Assembly (NCBI RefSeq): GCF_000283515.1
Contig: NC_015974.1
Coordinates: forward strand, 1 to 64,000
From: Sphingobium sp. SYK-6
GTDB lineage: Bacteria > Pseudomonadota > Alphaproteobacteria > Sphingomonadales > Sphingomonadaceae
Length of the DNA: 64,000 nt
Direction: 5' to 3'
Below the pieces are notes generated by a model. The model searched no databases and had not been told where the DNA came from. It saw only the letters and a list, made by a program, of their open reading frames with translations. This document shows positions 16,776-25,114 of the stretch, one piece after another (the first letter of the stretch is position 1; the number at the start of each line of letters is the position of its first letter). Made by a program: the position numbers and the translations under genes.

Positions 16776-17614
16776 GCCTTGACGCTATCGGCCGCCCTTT
16801 CCAGGTGCGGCGCGCGACGGCTCGCGGTGGAGATCAGGTAGAGCCCGGCGACGAACATCGGCAAGGTGAGCCATTGGCCCATATGGAGTCCAGTTCGCGC
16901 CGCGAACGCCACGAGCTGGGCATCGGGCTCACGGAAGAACTCGACGGTGAACCGGGCCAGTCCATAGCCGATGAGGAAGGTGCCGACGAGAAGCCCAGGC
17001 TTGCGCCGCGCATCGGTGAACCAGAAGAGGAAGGCCAGCACGGTGAACAGGGCCAGCCCCTCCAGCCCGGCCTCGTAGAGCTGGCTGGGATGACGGGCTA
17101 GGCCATCGTGGCTTCCGGGGAAGACGATCGCCCAAGGGATGTCGGACGGCTTGCCCCAAAGCTCGCCGTTCACGAAGTTCGCGAGGCGGCCGAGGAACAG
17201 GCCGATCGGCACCGTGCAGGCGACATAATCGTGGACCCGCAGCCAATCGAGACGGTGCCGTCGCGCGAACAGGATCAGCGCGAGCGAGACGCCGGCGGCA
17301 CCCCCGTGGAATGACATGCCGCCGTCCCAGAGCTTTAGGATTTGCAGGGGGTGAAGGATCATCTCGGGGCCATAGAAGATCACATAGCCTAGCCGACCAC
17401 CCAGGATTACGCCGAGCGTTGCGTAGAATACGAGATCATCCGCCTGCTGGCGGTTCATGGGAGCGGCCGGTTGAGCGATCAGCCGCAGCAGATACCACCA
17501 TCCGGCAATGATGCCGATGATATAAGCCAGCGAGTACCACCTGATGTCGAGCGGCCCGATGGAAAGGGCGATCGGACTTAAGCCGAGGCTGGAAAAAGCA
17601 ATGTGGCTATCCAA
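16772..17614 (-). CDS. lgt: Prolipoprotein diacylglyceryl transferase (extra Lgt)
   Basis: Lgt transfers diacylglycerol to the lipobox Cys of prolipoproteins in the inner membrane. The 280 residues have about seven membrane segments and the Lgt signature region '[13 protein letters not shown]', as well as '[15 protein letters not shown]' and '[11 protein letters not shown]'. It is the last full gene of the sulfur cassette on this strand. A host must already have a chromosomal copy, so this is an accessory one. The number of lipoproteins encoded on the same plasmid may explain it, though that is an inference. Confidence 0.9.
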   Translation of the reverse strand: MDSHIAFSSLGLSPIALSIGPLDIRWYSLAYIIGIIAGWWYLLRLIAQPAAPMNRQQADDLVFYATLGVILGGRLGYVIFYGPEMILHPLQILKLWDGGMSFHGGAAGVSLALILFARRHRLDWLRVHDYVACTVPIGLFLGRLANFVNGELWGKPSDIPWAIVFPGSHDGLARHPSQLYEAGLEGLALFTVLAFLFWFTDARRKPGLLVGTFLIGYGLARFTVEFFREPDAQLVAFAARTGLHMGQWLTLPMFVAGLYLISTASRRAPHLERAADSVKA

Positions 17615-17660
17615 TGATCATTTCCTCCAGCGAGAACGGGCGCCTGATCGCACTTTGGGC

Positions 17661-18047
17661 CTATTCCGGTGCGATCGAGGCACCAGCCTCTTTGAGCGCC
17701 GAAAACCCGCCCGGAACGTGGACGACGTTCTCAACGCCCATTTCCTTGAGTGATTTCGCGGCAAGAGCCGAGCGGGCACCGGACCCACAATAGAGCACCA
17801 ACCGCGATGAGGCGGCGAGTTTCGCATTGTGAGTAGGGCTTTCCGGGTCAACCTGGAACTCCAGCAGGCCACGCGGCACATGCACCGCGCTAGCGACGAG
17901 GCCCGTTTTCGCGACCTCCGCCGGCTCTCGGATGTCAACAAATTGCACGTCGGGAGCCCCGACGAGCCGGGCCGCATCCTCGGGCGAGAGACTTTCAACA
18001 ACGGCATTGGCTTCAGAAACCAGCTGTTTCGAGGTACGTGTCAGCAT
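17661..18047 (-). CDS. Rhodanese-like sulfurtransferase
   Basis: This 128-residue single-domain rhodanese moves sulfane sulfur between persulfides and acceptors. The active-site loop is 'YCGSGARSALAA' with the catalytic Cys, preceded by 'VQFVDIREPAEVA' and followed by 'VVHVPGGFSALKEAG'. No signal peptide is seen. The start at 18047 follows an AGGAGAAG ribosome site. It lies 34 bp downstream of the persulfide dioxygenase, a pairing found in sulfide-oxidation operons. Confidence 0.9.
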   Translation of the reverse strand: MLTRTSKQLVSEANAVVESLSPEDAARLVGAPDVQFVDIREPAEVAKTGLVASAVHVPRGLLEFQVDPESPTHNAKLAASSRLVLYCGSGARSALAAKSLKEMGVENVVHVPGGFSALKEAGASIAPE

Positions 18048-18081
18048 CAATCTTCTCCTAAAATGAACCTGTATAAGTCTC

Positions 18082-18831
18082 TCAGCCTTGTTCGGACTTG
18101 CCGCCAATCTGGCGTAGCAGCTCGGGCAGGTCTGTCGGGCAATCACCGCACAGCTTGTTCGCGGGAACGGCAACATCGATCTTCTTGGGATATGGAAGAT
18201 CGAGAGCATCCATGATCGCCACGAATTCCTGAACGGTCTTGCCCGCAAGACGGGGGTTCCGCTCGCGCTCCTGCGCCACCGTCGTGATATGGCGATGATT
18301 GTAGTCATGGGCGGGGAAGATCAGGCCATCGCCTGGCAGGGTGAAAATCTTCTGCGTCACCGACTGATAGAGCGTGGCGGCGTCACCGTTCTGGAAGTCG
18401 GTGCGGCCACAGCCGTCGATGAGCAGTGCGTCGCCCGTGAAAGCGCGGAGAACGCCGGGCTGATCAACAAGGTAGGTGTGATGGGCGTCGGTATGCCCCG
18501 GCGTAAACAGTGGCTGAAGGGTGAGCGCGCCGACCGTCAATGGCTGGTCCTCGGCGACCCCAACGTCAGCACAGGGCAGGCCGTCCATGGCGGGGTACGC
18601 GATTTTGGAGCCGGTCAGGCTTCGCAGGTAGCAGGCCGATGTGACGTGGTCCGCATGCACATGGGTTTCCAGCGTATAGGCCAGTTCAAGATCCAGTTCC
18701 TGAAGTGCCGCCAGGTCGCGTTCGATCGTCTCCAGGACAGGATCGATCAGGACTGCCTTGCGCGTCTCGGGACAGGCGAGGAGATAGGTGTAAGTCGAGG
18801 ACTCCGGCTCGAAAAGCTGACGAAAGATCAT
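18082..18831 (-). CDS. ETHE1-like persulfide dioxygenase (metallo-beta-lactamase fold)
   Basis: The 249-residue enzyme should oxidise glutathione persulfide to sulfite with a mononuclear iron. The metal-binding motif 'ETHVHADHVTSACYLR' is followed by 'TPGHTDAHHTYLV' and 'FTGDALLIDGCGRTDFQNGD', as in ETHE1/SDO enzymes. The start at 18831 (MIFRQLFEPES) is where homology begins. Upstream is the TauE-type exporter, which could remove the sulfite made here; downstream is the rhodanese. Confidence 0.88.
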   Translation of the reverse strand: MIFRQLFEPESSTYTYLLACPETRKAVLIDPVLETIERDLAALQELDLELAYTLETHVHADHVTSACYLRSLTGSKIAYPAMDGLPCADVGVAEDQPLTVGALTLQPLFTPGHTDAHHTYLVDQPGVLRAFTGDALLIDGCGRTDFQNGDAATLYQSVTQKIFTLPGDGLIFPAHDYNHRHITTVAQERERNPRLAGKTVQEFVAIMDALDLPYPKKIDVAVPANKLCGDCPTDLPELLRQIGGKSEQG

Positions 18832-18850
18832 GATCGGTCTCCAAGGGTGC

Positions 18851-19630
18851 TTAGCTGCCGATCGCGCCCAGGCTGCGGAACAGCATGTAGGCGGCCACGG
18901 CCAACAGGACGAAGGCGAAGATTCGAGTGAGCAGGCTCTTGTGGTCGGCAAGGCGGACTGCGGTTCGCATGCCAGCGATGCCGCCGCCGACGCCGCCCGC
19001 GATGAAGAAGCCGGCCACGCGCCAGTCCACGAGCCCTGACAGTGCGTAGTTGAGGGCTGTCGCCGAGCCGAACGCTCCCACGGAAAACAGCGAGGACCCG
19101 ACCGCATTGAGGATTGGCATGCCGCTTCCCAGCATGATGCCGGGTACGATCAGAAAGCCGCCGCCGATGCCGAAGAACCCGGACAGCAGGCCGGCGAGAA
19201 GCCCGATAACGACGAGCCGTACAGCGATCGGCCGCGTGATGTGCACGCCGGGATCACCGCCGCCGGATTTACCTCTCAGCATGGAAACCCCGACCACGAC
19301 CATGACGCCTGCGAACAGCACCAGCAGGTGCTGACCCGCCACCATCTTGCCGAGGGTCGAACCAATCAGGGCACCGGTGACACCCGATGCTCCGAAAACA
19401 AGGGCGCACGGCCACTTCACGGTTCCGGCGCGTGCGTGCTGGACCAGGTTAGCAAAGGCATTGGCGGCGACCGCCAGCGCGCTCGTGCCGATCGCGACGT
19501 GCGGGTCCTTCATGCCGACGACGTAAAGGAGCAACGGCATAGCCAGGATCGAGCCGCCGCCGCCGATCACGCCCAACGTGAAACCAACGATCACGCCGGA
19601 TAGGAGGGTGAGGAGATCGACCGGCGTCAT
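18851..19630 (-). CDS. TauE/SafE-family sulfite exporter
   Basis: The 259-residue membrane protein has about eight predicted helices and two similar halves, with glycine-rich starts ('GVIVGFTLGVIGGGGSILAM' and 'GFFGIGGGFLIVPGIML') characteristic of the TauE/SafE family. In this setting it probably exports sulfite or another sulfur anion produced by the persulfide dioxygenase 19 bp downstream. It starts 3 bp after the preceding YeeE-type gene. Confidence 0.88.
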   Translation of the reverse strand: MTPVDLLTLLSGVIVGFTLGVIGGGGSILAMPLLLYVVGMKDPHVAIGTSALAVAANAFANLVQHARAGTVKWPCALVFGASGVTGALIGSTLGKMVAGQHLLVLFAGVMVVVGVSMLRGKSGGGDPGVHITRPIAVRLVVIGLLAGLLSGFFGIGGGFLIVPGIMLGSGMPILNAVGSSLFSVGAFGSATALNYALSGLVDWRVAGFFIAGGVGGGIAGMRTAVRLADHKSLLTRIFAFVLLAVAAYMLFRSLGAIGS

Positions 19631-19633
19631 AGG

Positions 19634-20104
19634 TTAGCTTCCCACCCTCGCCGCCCGATAGCGTTCGAGAAGAGCGAAGGAGCCCATGCCGACCAGCATC
19701 GCCATGACGAACACCAGCGCCGCCGGCGCACCCAGGCTCAAGGCGACGAGGGCGGGGCCAGGACAATATCCGACAAGGCCCCATCCGATGCCGAACAGGG
19801 CGGCGCCGACGAGAAGCTTTCCATCAAGGGCCCGGTTCGATGGTCCGTTGAACGTAGCGGCGAAAAGCGGGGCAGTGCGCCTTCGGCCGAGTGCGAACCC
19901 TAACGCTGCAACGATGACCGCCGAGACCAGCACCAGGACGAGGCTCGGGTCCCAAGATGGCGAGGTGACATCGAGGAACGCCAGAACCTTGCTTGGGCTG
20001 ACCATGGCGGAGACGATCAGGCCCAAGCCGAAAATGAACCCCGAGGCTAAGGCGGCGAGGAGCTTCGTCACTGTCTCAGAGTCCGACGATGTGGCGGGCG
20101 ACAT
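19634..20104 (-). CDS. YeeE/YedE-type (DUF6691-like) membrane protein, second copy
   Basis: The 156-residue protein has four predicted membrane helices and the family signature 'GIGWGLVGYCPGPALVALSL', in which a Cys lies in the membrane. YeeE proteins take up sulfur compounds such as thiosulfate. This copy overlaps the first copy by 29 bp, so the two halves probably pair as one transporter. Confidence 0.82.
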   Translation of the reverse strand: MSPATSSDSETVTKLLAALASGFIFGLGLIVSAMVSPSKVLAFLDVTSPSWDPSLVLVLVSAVIVAALGFALGRRRTAPLFAATFNGPSNRALDGKLLVGAALFGIGWGLVGYCPGPALVALSLGAPAALVFVMAMLVGMGSFALLERYRAARVGS

Positions 20105-20504
20105 ACACAGTCACCGCAGCGGTGATGAGGAAGACGCTGGTTGCGGCAAGTGAGCGCGGCGAGAGCCTGGCTATCCCGCAGACGCCATGCCCGCTGGTGC
20201 AGCCACTTCCTAGTCGCGTCCCAAATCCTACCAGGAGACCGGCCGCGACCACGACCATGAGGGGTGCAGGCATCGTGAGGTCTGGCAGCGCGCGCCCTGC
20301 CGCACGATAGAGCAAGGGCGCGGCGATCAGGCCGGCCAGGAACGTTGCGCGCCACGCTGCATCGCCTCGAGCCGGCGCAAGAATGCCTCCGACGATGCCG
20401 CTGATGCCGGCGATCCGTCCGTTCGCAATCCAGAGGAGCGCGGCCGAGAGGCCGATGAGCGCACCGCCCAGGATAGCCGAATATGGGGTGAAGCCCTCCA
20501 TCAT
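20076..20504 (-). CDS. YeeE/YedE-type membrane protein, first copy
   Basis: The 142-residue protein has the complementary YeeE half signature 'GFGTRLGSGCTSGHGVCGIA', with two Cys in a membrane loop. It starts with ATG at 20504, overlapping the repressor stop by one base (TGATG). With the next gene it forms a split YeeE transporter under persulfide control. Confidence 0.85.
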   Translation of the reverse strand: MMEGFTPYSAILGGALIGLSAALLWIANGRIAGISGIVGGILAPARGDAAWRATFLAGLIAAPLLYRAAGRALPDLTMPAPLMVVVAAGLLVGFGTRLGSGCTSGHGVCGIARLSPRSLAATSVFLITAAVTVYVARHIVGL

Positions 20505-20824
20505 CAGGATGGACCTTGCTCGACGCCGCCCTCGGCGCAGAACAGCTTGTAGAGTTCGGTAAGGATCGGCAGCACGCGCTCGGACGTGATCCGGTAGTAG
20601 ATCGTAGTTCGCGCGCGGCGCGTTCCCACCAGGCCTTCGTCGCGCAGCGTTGCCAGATGCCGGGACAGATTGGACTGTGTCAGCCCAAGGCGTTCGCCCA
20701 GTTCGCCGACCGACAATTCCCCGCCAAGCAGGCTGCACAGGATCATCAGCCGGTGCCGGCTCGCAAGCGAGCGCAAGAACGCTTCAGCTTCGCCGGCTTT
20801 TTCCTCCAAAAGCTCCGGAGACAT
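20504..20824 (-). CDS. ArsR-family repressor of the BigR/SqrR persulfide-sensing type
   Basis: The 106-residue protein has a winged helix-turn-helix ('LSVGELGERLGLTQSNLSRH', then 'LATLRDEGLVGTRRARTTIY'). It keeps two Cys, at residues 30 ('MILCSLL') and 96 ('YKLFCAE'). Their spacing of 66 equals that of the reactive pair in SqrR and BigR, which form a tetrasulfide link with persulfide and leave the DNA. It heads the YeeE-YeeE-TauE-dioxygenase-rhodanese-Lgt train and should derepress it when reactive sulfur rises. An alternative start at 20899 would cross the likely promoter. Confidence 0.82.
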   Translation of the reverse strand: MSPELLEEKAGEAEAFLRSLASRHRLMILCSLLGGELSVGELGERLGLTQSNLSRHLATLRDEGLVGTRRARTTIYYRITSERVLPILTELYKLFCAEGGVEQGPS

Positions 20825-20854
20825 CGCAGCGAGAAAAAGTGACACGGCTACTCC

Positions 20855-20884
20855 AAGAATCCTATATGAGGCATATATGATAGA
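20855..20884 (-). promoter_or_regulatory. Candidate promoter/operator of the sulfur cassette
   Basis: The AT-rich segment around CTATATGAGGCATATATGAT lies about 35-60 bp upstream of the repressor start and stands out from GC-rich surroundings. It has repeated TCATATA units on the minus strand and outer CTAT/ATAG arms. Position and composition suit an autoregulated operator; no clean -35/-10 pair is assigned. Confidence 0.4.
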
Positions 20885-21071
20885 ACGGCGTTGAATCAAG
20901 CGCCCGCTTAGGAGGTTCGTTGTGAGCTGCTATTTCGCCAGAACTGTCGAGGCACCTTGTAAGCGAACGGTAAGCCGAACCGCTGAGGCGCTTGAGCGCC
21001 AAGCGGCGGAGCCGATCGACGCGACTGCCCAGCTGGCTTCCAGGCTGCGTCTCGTCTTGGATCAGATGTAG

Positions 21072-22541
21072 ATGTTGGACCGACGCTCGCTGTTGGTCGG
21101 CGGAGCGGCCTTGTTCGCCACCGCCGCTTGCTCGCGCTCCGCCTCGACTGGCAGCGGCGGGCAGACTCCGCTTCCGGTGCCGCCCCTGCTGGACGCAGGG
21201 GCGAGCCGCTCGTTCGCCCTACGTGTCCAATCGGGAACGACCTCTTTTTATCCCGGCCGCCCGAGCGACACGCTCGGGTACAATGGCAGCTATCTCGGGC
21301 CAACGATCAGGGTGCGTCGCGGGGATGATGTCGCGGCTGCCGTGACCAACGGGCTTGGGGCGGACACGACTGTGCATTGGCACGGGCTTCTGGTCCCCGG
21401 AGAACTGGACGGAGGCCCTCATCAGCTGATCGCGCCGGGTGCGACCTGGCGACCCACGCTCCCGATCCGGCAGCCAGCAGCGACGCTGCTTTATCACTCT
21501 CACGTCCATGGTTTGACGGCCGAGCAAGTCTATTCAGGGTTGGCCGGGGCATTGCTGGTAACCGATGACGAAGAGCAGGGCCTGGGCCTGCCCTCCGAAT
21601 ATGGCGTGGATGACCTGCCGCTGCTTATTCAGGATCGCCAGTTTGAAGATGGTCGCCTTGTCCTGCCGGGCGGCATGATGGTCGCCATGCAGGGGCGACG
21701 CGGCGACACGATCCTGGTGAACGGCGCGGTTAACCCTTCCGCGGTGGTCCCCAATCGGTTGGTCCGCCTGCGGCTCGTCAACGCATCGAACGCCAGGATC
21801 TACGAACTATCGTTCAGCGATCAGCGCAGCTTTCACTGGATCGGCACCGAAGGCGGCCTGCTAGAAAGGGCAGTGGAGATCGCGGCTATAGCCTTGGCCC
21901 CAGGGCAGCGCGCTGAGCTTCTCGTGGATTTCACGGACGGCAGAGCCGCTTCGCTTGTGACGGCGATCGATAGCAACAACTCGATGACGGGCGGGATGGG
22001 GATGATGGGGCGAAGCGCCGGCAGGGGCAATGCCAACGCGCCCGCGACCGTGGTGCGGTTCGAGCCGCGGCCGATGGGACAGGCTCGTGCCAGCGGGGCG
22101 GTGCCGGCCCTTCTCGCATCGCGAGCTCGGCCTGACGCCAGCAAGGCGGTGCGCCGCCGCCGCCTCGTCCTTAACATGGGCATGGGCGGCATGATGGGAT
22201 CAGCAAGCGGAGGTGGCGGGCTGACGATCAACGGCAAGCCATTCGACATGAACCGCATCGATGAGACCGTGAAGCTCGGCTCCACCGAGATATGGGAGGT
22301 GTCTGGCGAAATGATGCGCCACCCGATCCATATTCATGGCGTCCACTTTGATGTTCTCAGCCGGGCCGGCGGGAGGCCGGACGTTCTTGATCAGGGGCCG
22401 CGCGACACGGTGCTTGTCAGGGAGCCCGTGGAGCTTCTCATCCGCTTCGATCATCCGGCCAAGAGTGCTCCCTTCATGTACCACTGCCATATCCTTGAAC
22501 ATGAGGATAACGGGATGATGGGCCAGTTTAGTGTTGCTTAG
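21072..22541 (+). CDS. Multicopper oxidase, CueO-like, Tat-exported
   Basis: The 489-residue periplasmic oxidase probably oxidises Cu(I) or a phenolic substrate with oxygen. An N-terminal Tat-like signal (MLDRRSLLVGGAALFATAACS) includes a possible lipobox Cys. The copper ligands appear in order: 'TVHWHGLLV', 'YHSHVHG', 'HPIHIHGVHF' and the type 1 site 'YHCHILEHEDNGMM'. Met-rich segments ('TGGMGMMGRSAG', 'MGMGGMMGSA') are like those that bind Cu(I) in CueO. It is divergent from the sulfur cassette and followed by the DsrE-like gene. Confidence 0.92.
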   Translation: MLDRRSLLVGGAALFATAACSRSASTGSGGQTPLPVPPLLDAGASRSFALRVQSGTTSFYPGRPSDTLGYNGSYLGPTIRVRRGDDVAAAVTNGLGADTTVHWHGLLVPGELDGGPHQLIAPGATWRPTLPIRQPAATLLYHSHVHGLTAEQVYSGLAGALLVTDDEEQGLGLPSEYGVDDLPLLIQDRQFEDGRLVLPGGMMVAMQGRRGDTILVNGAVNPSAVVPNRLVRLRLVNASNARIYELSFSDQRSFHWIGTEGGLLERAVEIAAIALAPGQRAELLVDFTDGRAASLVTAIDSNNSMTGGMGMMGRSAGRGNANAPATVVRFEPRPMGQARASGAVPALLASRARPDASKAVRRRRLVLNMGMGGMMGSASGGGGLTINGKPFDMNRIDETVKLGSTEIWEVSGEMMRHPIHIHGVHFDVLSRAGGRPDVLDQGPRDTVLVREPVELLIRFDHPAKSAPFMYHCHILEHEDNGMMGQFSVA

Positions 22542-22601
22542 CGGCAGGTCACCGTTTTCGCGGTGCGCATCCAGCCTCTGCGGCTCAAGGGGAGAGCAAC
22601 G

Positions 22602-23156
22602 TTGTCGAAAAGAGTTCTTACCGGGCTTTTACTCGCGGCCACGACGCTGATGGGCGGGACTTCGGTGGCGGCACCACCTGACCTCCTCTATCCCGTGATA
22701 CCGCGTTTTGGCGGCATAGTGGCCGTGCCGAGCGCCGCTGAGCGCCCCGATCCCAAGCTCCGCTACCGTGTCCTGTTCAACATCACCAAGGCCGCAAGCG
22801 CACCCGACCACTTGAATCCCAGCCTTGAAAAGGTTGCGCGCTTCGTCAATCTGCTCGGCGCCGACAAGGTGCGTCCAGGGCCTGGCGATATCGTCGTGAT
22901 CATCCATGGCCCCGCAACCCCCGTCATCCTGCAGAACGCGCCCTACGCCGCCCGCATGAAAGTGGCCGAGAACCCGAATGTCATGCTCATCGAGGCTCTC
23001 CGGACCGCGGGCGTTTGGGTCCATGTGTGCAGCCAAGCCATGATCGCCAACAAAATAACGTCGGATCAGGTAACGCCCGGCGTGGTGATCGACGATTCCG
23101 CGCTCACGACATTAGCCAATCTCCAGCTTCGAGGCTTCGCGCTAATACCCGATTGA
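22602..23156 (+). CDS. Exported DsrE/DsrF-like protein
   Basis: The 184-residue protein has a signal peptide and then a DsrE-like fold ('RYRVLFNITKAASAP', 'DIVVIIHGPATPVILQNA', 'VWVHVCSQAMIANKI'). The single Cys in the last segment sits where DsrE-family sulfur carriers have their active Cys. I chose the TTG at 22602 because GGGGAGAG is just upstream and a good signal peptide follows; a GTG at 22563 is in frame. It may carry sulfur or bind copper in the periplasm beside the multicopper oxidase. Confidence 0.75.
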   Translation: MSKRVLTGLLLAATTLMGGTSVAAPPDLLYPVIPRFGGIVAVPSAAERPDPKLRYRVLFNITKAASAPDHLNPSLEKVARFVNLLGADKVRPGPGDIVVIIHGPATPVILQNAPYAARMKVAENPNVMLIEALRTAGVWVHVCSQAMIANKITSDQVTPGVVIDDSALTTLANLQLRGFALIPD

Positions 23157-23190
23157 TAAGGGACACTTACTGGGGCGAGGCGCAGCAGTT

Positions 23191-23967
23191 TTAATCGCGG
23201 CTCGGTCGATTGGGATGCTCTCCGGCCCGTTGGGGGAGGACCACGATCAGGAGCAGGATTGCGGCCGTTAGCACCGCCGACGCGAGCGGCCGACTGAAGG
23301 CGAGGCCGCCATGATCGAGCGGCTTGTCAAGAAAATCGCCGACCGCTGCGCCCAGCGGGCGGGTCAGGATGAAGGCCGCCCAGAACAGCAGCACGCGGCT
23401 TGCATTGGTCAGGTAGTAGAGCAGCGCCAACACGGCGAGCAGCGCCGCGAAGATACCCGCTGCGCCGATATAGCCGAGGTTGCCGGTATCGGCCGTCCAG
23501 TCCCCGAGCGCCGTGCCAAGCGTTTGCGAGAGGGTGATCGTGATCCAGTAGAACAGCTCGGCTTTCGGCTCGCGCACGGTATCGACTGAAATCGATCCGA
23601 GCGCCCGATGCCAGACGATCAGCGAGGCCAGAACGCAGCCGAGCAGCAGCGCCGATCCTCCGGTATAGCCAATACCGAGCGAGCGCGTGGCGAAGTCCGC
23701 CATCGTCGTCCCCGCCGTCGTCGAGGCGATGATCGTTGCCCAATAGAGGAAAGGGTGAAAGCGTGTCGCCATTACCTGCCACCAGACCAGGGCGATCAGC
23801 ACCGTCAGGAAGATCGCGGTGCCGACTAGGTAGCCGAGGTTCATGGTCATTGAGACGGTATCGCCGCCCGTCTCGCCGAGGGTGGTCGCGAGTATCTTAA
23901 TGATCCAGAAACCCAGCGTGACCGCGGGCACTTTGCTTGCCAATTCCTGCTTTGTCATTTCGTTCAC
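23191..23967 (-). CDS. COG4705-type multi-pass membrane protein, function unknown
   Basis: The 258-residue protein has seven or eight hydrophobic helices with repeated 'TLGETGGDTVSMT', 'TTAGTTMADF', 'TLGTALGDW' and 'PLGAAVGDFLDKPL' motifs. These internal repeats mark the COG4705 membrane proteins, which often sit beside metal genes. A GTG at 23967 follows AAAGGAAAG at good spacing; a GTG eight codons earlier is also open. Substrate unknown. Confidence 0.75.
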   Translation of the reverse strand: MNEMTKQELASKVPAVTLGFWIIKILATTLGETGGDTVSMTMNLGYLVGTAIFLTVLIALVWWQVMATRFHPFLYWATIIASTTAGTTMADFATRSLGIGYTGGSALLLGCVLASLIVWHRALGSISVDTVREPKAELFYWITITLSQTLGTALGDWTADTGNLGYIGAAGIFAALLAVLALLYYLTNASRVLLFWAAFILTRPLGAAVGDFLDKPLDHGGLAFSRPLASAVLTAAILLLIVVLPQRAGEHPNRPSRD

Positions 23968-24137
23968 GGCGTCTTTCCTTTCAAGTTTCACGCCGCGCTG
24001 ACGGTTTGATCAGAGGCGCAGGCCAAAACGCGGGCCGACCCCCATAGTCGCGAGGATAGGGCGATCGTCAGCAGGCAAGCGGCCACCCCCTTCCTACCAA
24101 ATCGAATCGTAACGGCTATCAGCTATGCCTCAACCGG

Positions 24138-24159
24138 GTCAAAACCGGTCGGTTTTGAC
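24138..24159. promoter_or_regulatory. 22-bp inverted repeat upstream of the COG4705-type gene
   Basis: GTCAAAACCG and its exact complement CGGTTTTGAC are separated by GT. The repeat lies about 170 bp upstream of the membrane protein gene and 31 bp outside the Tn402-like left end. It looks like a dimeric regulator site; no adjacent regulator gene is evident. Confidence 0.35.
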
Positions 24160-24190
24160 ACCAGCAACTCGCCCCAGCTTTTCCATGGGT

Positions 24191-24237
24191 TGTAAACGCT
24201 CGCGCTAAATGGCGGCGTTCTGATCGCGCTATTTGTC
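24191..24237 (+). repeat. Left inverted repeat of the Tn402-like element
   Basis: It starts TGTAAACGCTCGCGCTAA and ends TGATCGCGCTATTTGTC. It differs from the right end at two positions. Inside it, TCGCGCTAAAT and TCGCGCTATTT look like two copies of a transposase-binding unit. Confidence 0.85.
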
Positions 24238-25114
24238 AGTTGCCGGGTCCGATGACGAGGCAATCGCGCGCGGCCTGAACGATGTCAGCGGTGACCTCCT
24301 CGACGCGGTTGAGGGTCATGATCCGCCGCATCTGCGCGAACAGGCGCTCCATGAGCCGGAAGTTGCCGCGCGTGATGCGGATCACGGCTGCCTGCGCTTC
24401 GATCGCGTCGAGTTGGGCCGGGTCGAAGCTGATCCCGAAATCGCCGGCGTGGGTCGCGAGCAGCAGCCGCATTTCGGTCTCGGTAAGCGGTTTGAACTCG
24501 TGGACGAAGCCGATCCGCGAGTAGAGCTGGGCATAGCGGGCGAGGCGCTTCTCCAAGCCCGGCATACCCATCAGGATCAGCCCGAAGCCGTGGCGATCGG
24601 CCATGTCGCGGAGATGTTCGAGCGACTTTATGGTCAGGCGGTCGGCCTCGTCGACGATGACGAGGGGGCAGGCGATGCGGGCGGCGTCATGGGTGATTTC
24701 GTCCTGCGAGCCGCCCGCGACCGTCAGCCGGGCATAGCCCAGCTTAATGAGGTTGAGGCCCAACACCGCGTCGATCGTCTTGGGCGTGTTGCTGACCGAC
24801 ACGGTGTAGAAGACGGCGCGGCAGCGAGCGACCTTTTCGCCAAGGAGCGCGGCAATGGGACGGAGCGCGGCATATTCCCCCAGGTCGGGGAAGCTGGAAA
24901 ACTCGCGCGCCGATCGCGTCTTTCCGACGCCCGGCCGGCCATGACACACGCCGATATAGCGGTAGTGCGCGCAGGCTTCGGCAAACTCGACGAACCGGGC
25001 ATGTTCGCGGGTCGCCAGGAACGGCTGCTCGACCAGGAACTCAATCGTCAGCGGCGTAGAGCCGGAGCCCTCGGTAGGTGGTGGGCCGGGAAGCCGTATC
25101 CTCTTGGTCGCCAT
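24236..25114 (-). CDS. tniB: TniB-like AAA+ ATP-binding transposition protein
   Basis: The 292-residue ATPase selects targets and activates TniA, like MuB and TnsC. Walker A is 'GRPGVGKTRSA' (about residue 60) and Walker B 'PLVIVDEADRLT' (about residue 130), followed by 'ILMGMPGLEKRLARY', typical of TniB/MuB. The start at 25114 (MATKRIRLPG) lies inside the end of tniA, with a 74-bp overlap, so the genes are coupled. Confidence 0.85.
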   Translation of the reverse strand: MATKRIRLPGPPPTEGSGSTPLTIEFLVEQPFLATREHARFVEFAEACAHYRYIGVCHGRPGVGKTRSAREFSSFPDLGEYAALRPIAALLGEKVARCRAVFYTVSVSNTPKTIDAVLGLNLIKLGYARLTVAGGSQDEITHDAARIACPLVIVDEADRLTIKSLEHLRDMADRHGFGLILMGMPGLEKRLARYAQLYSRIGFVHEFKPLTETEMRLLLATHAGDFGISFDPAQLDAIEAQAAVIRITRGNFRLMERLFAQMRRIMTLNRVEEVTADIVQAARDCLVIGPGN

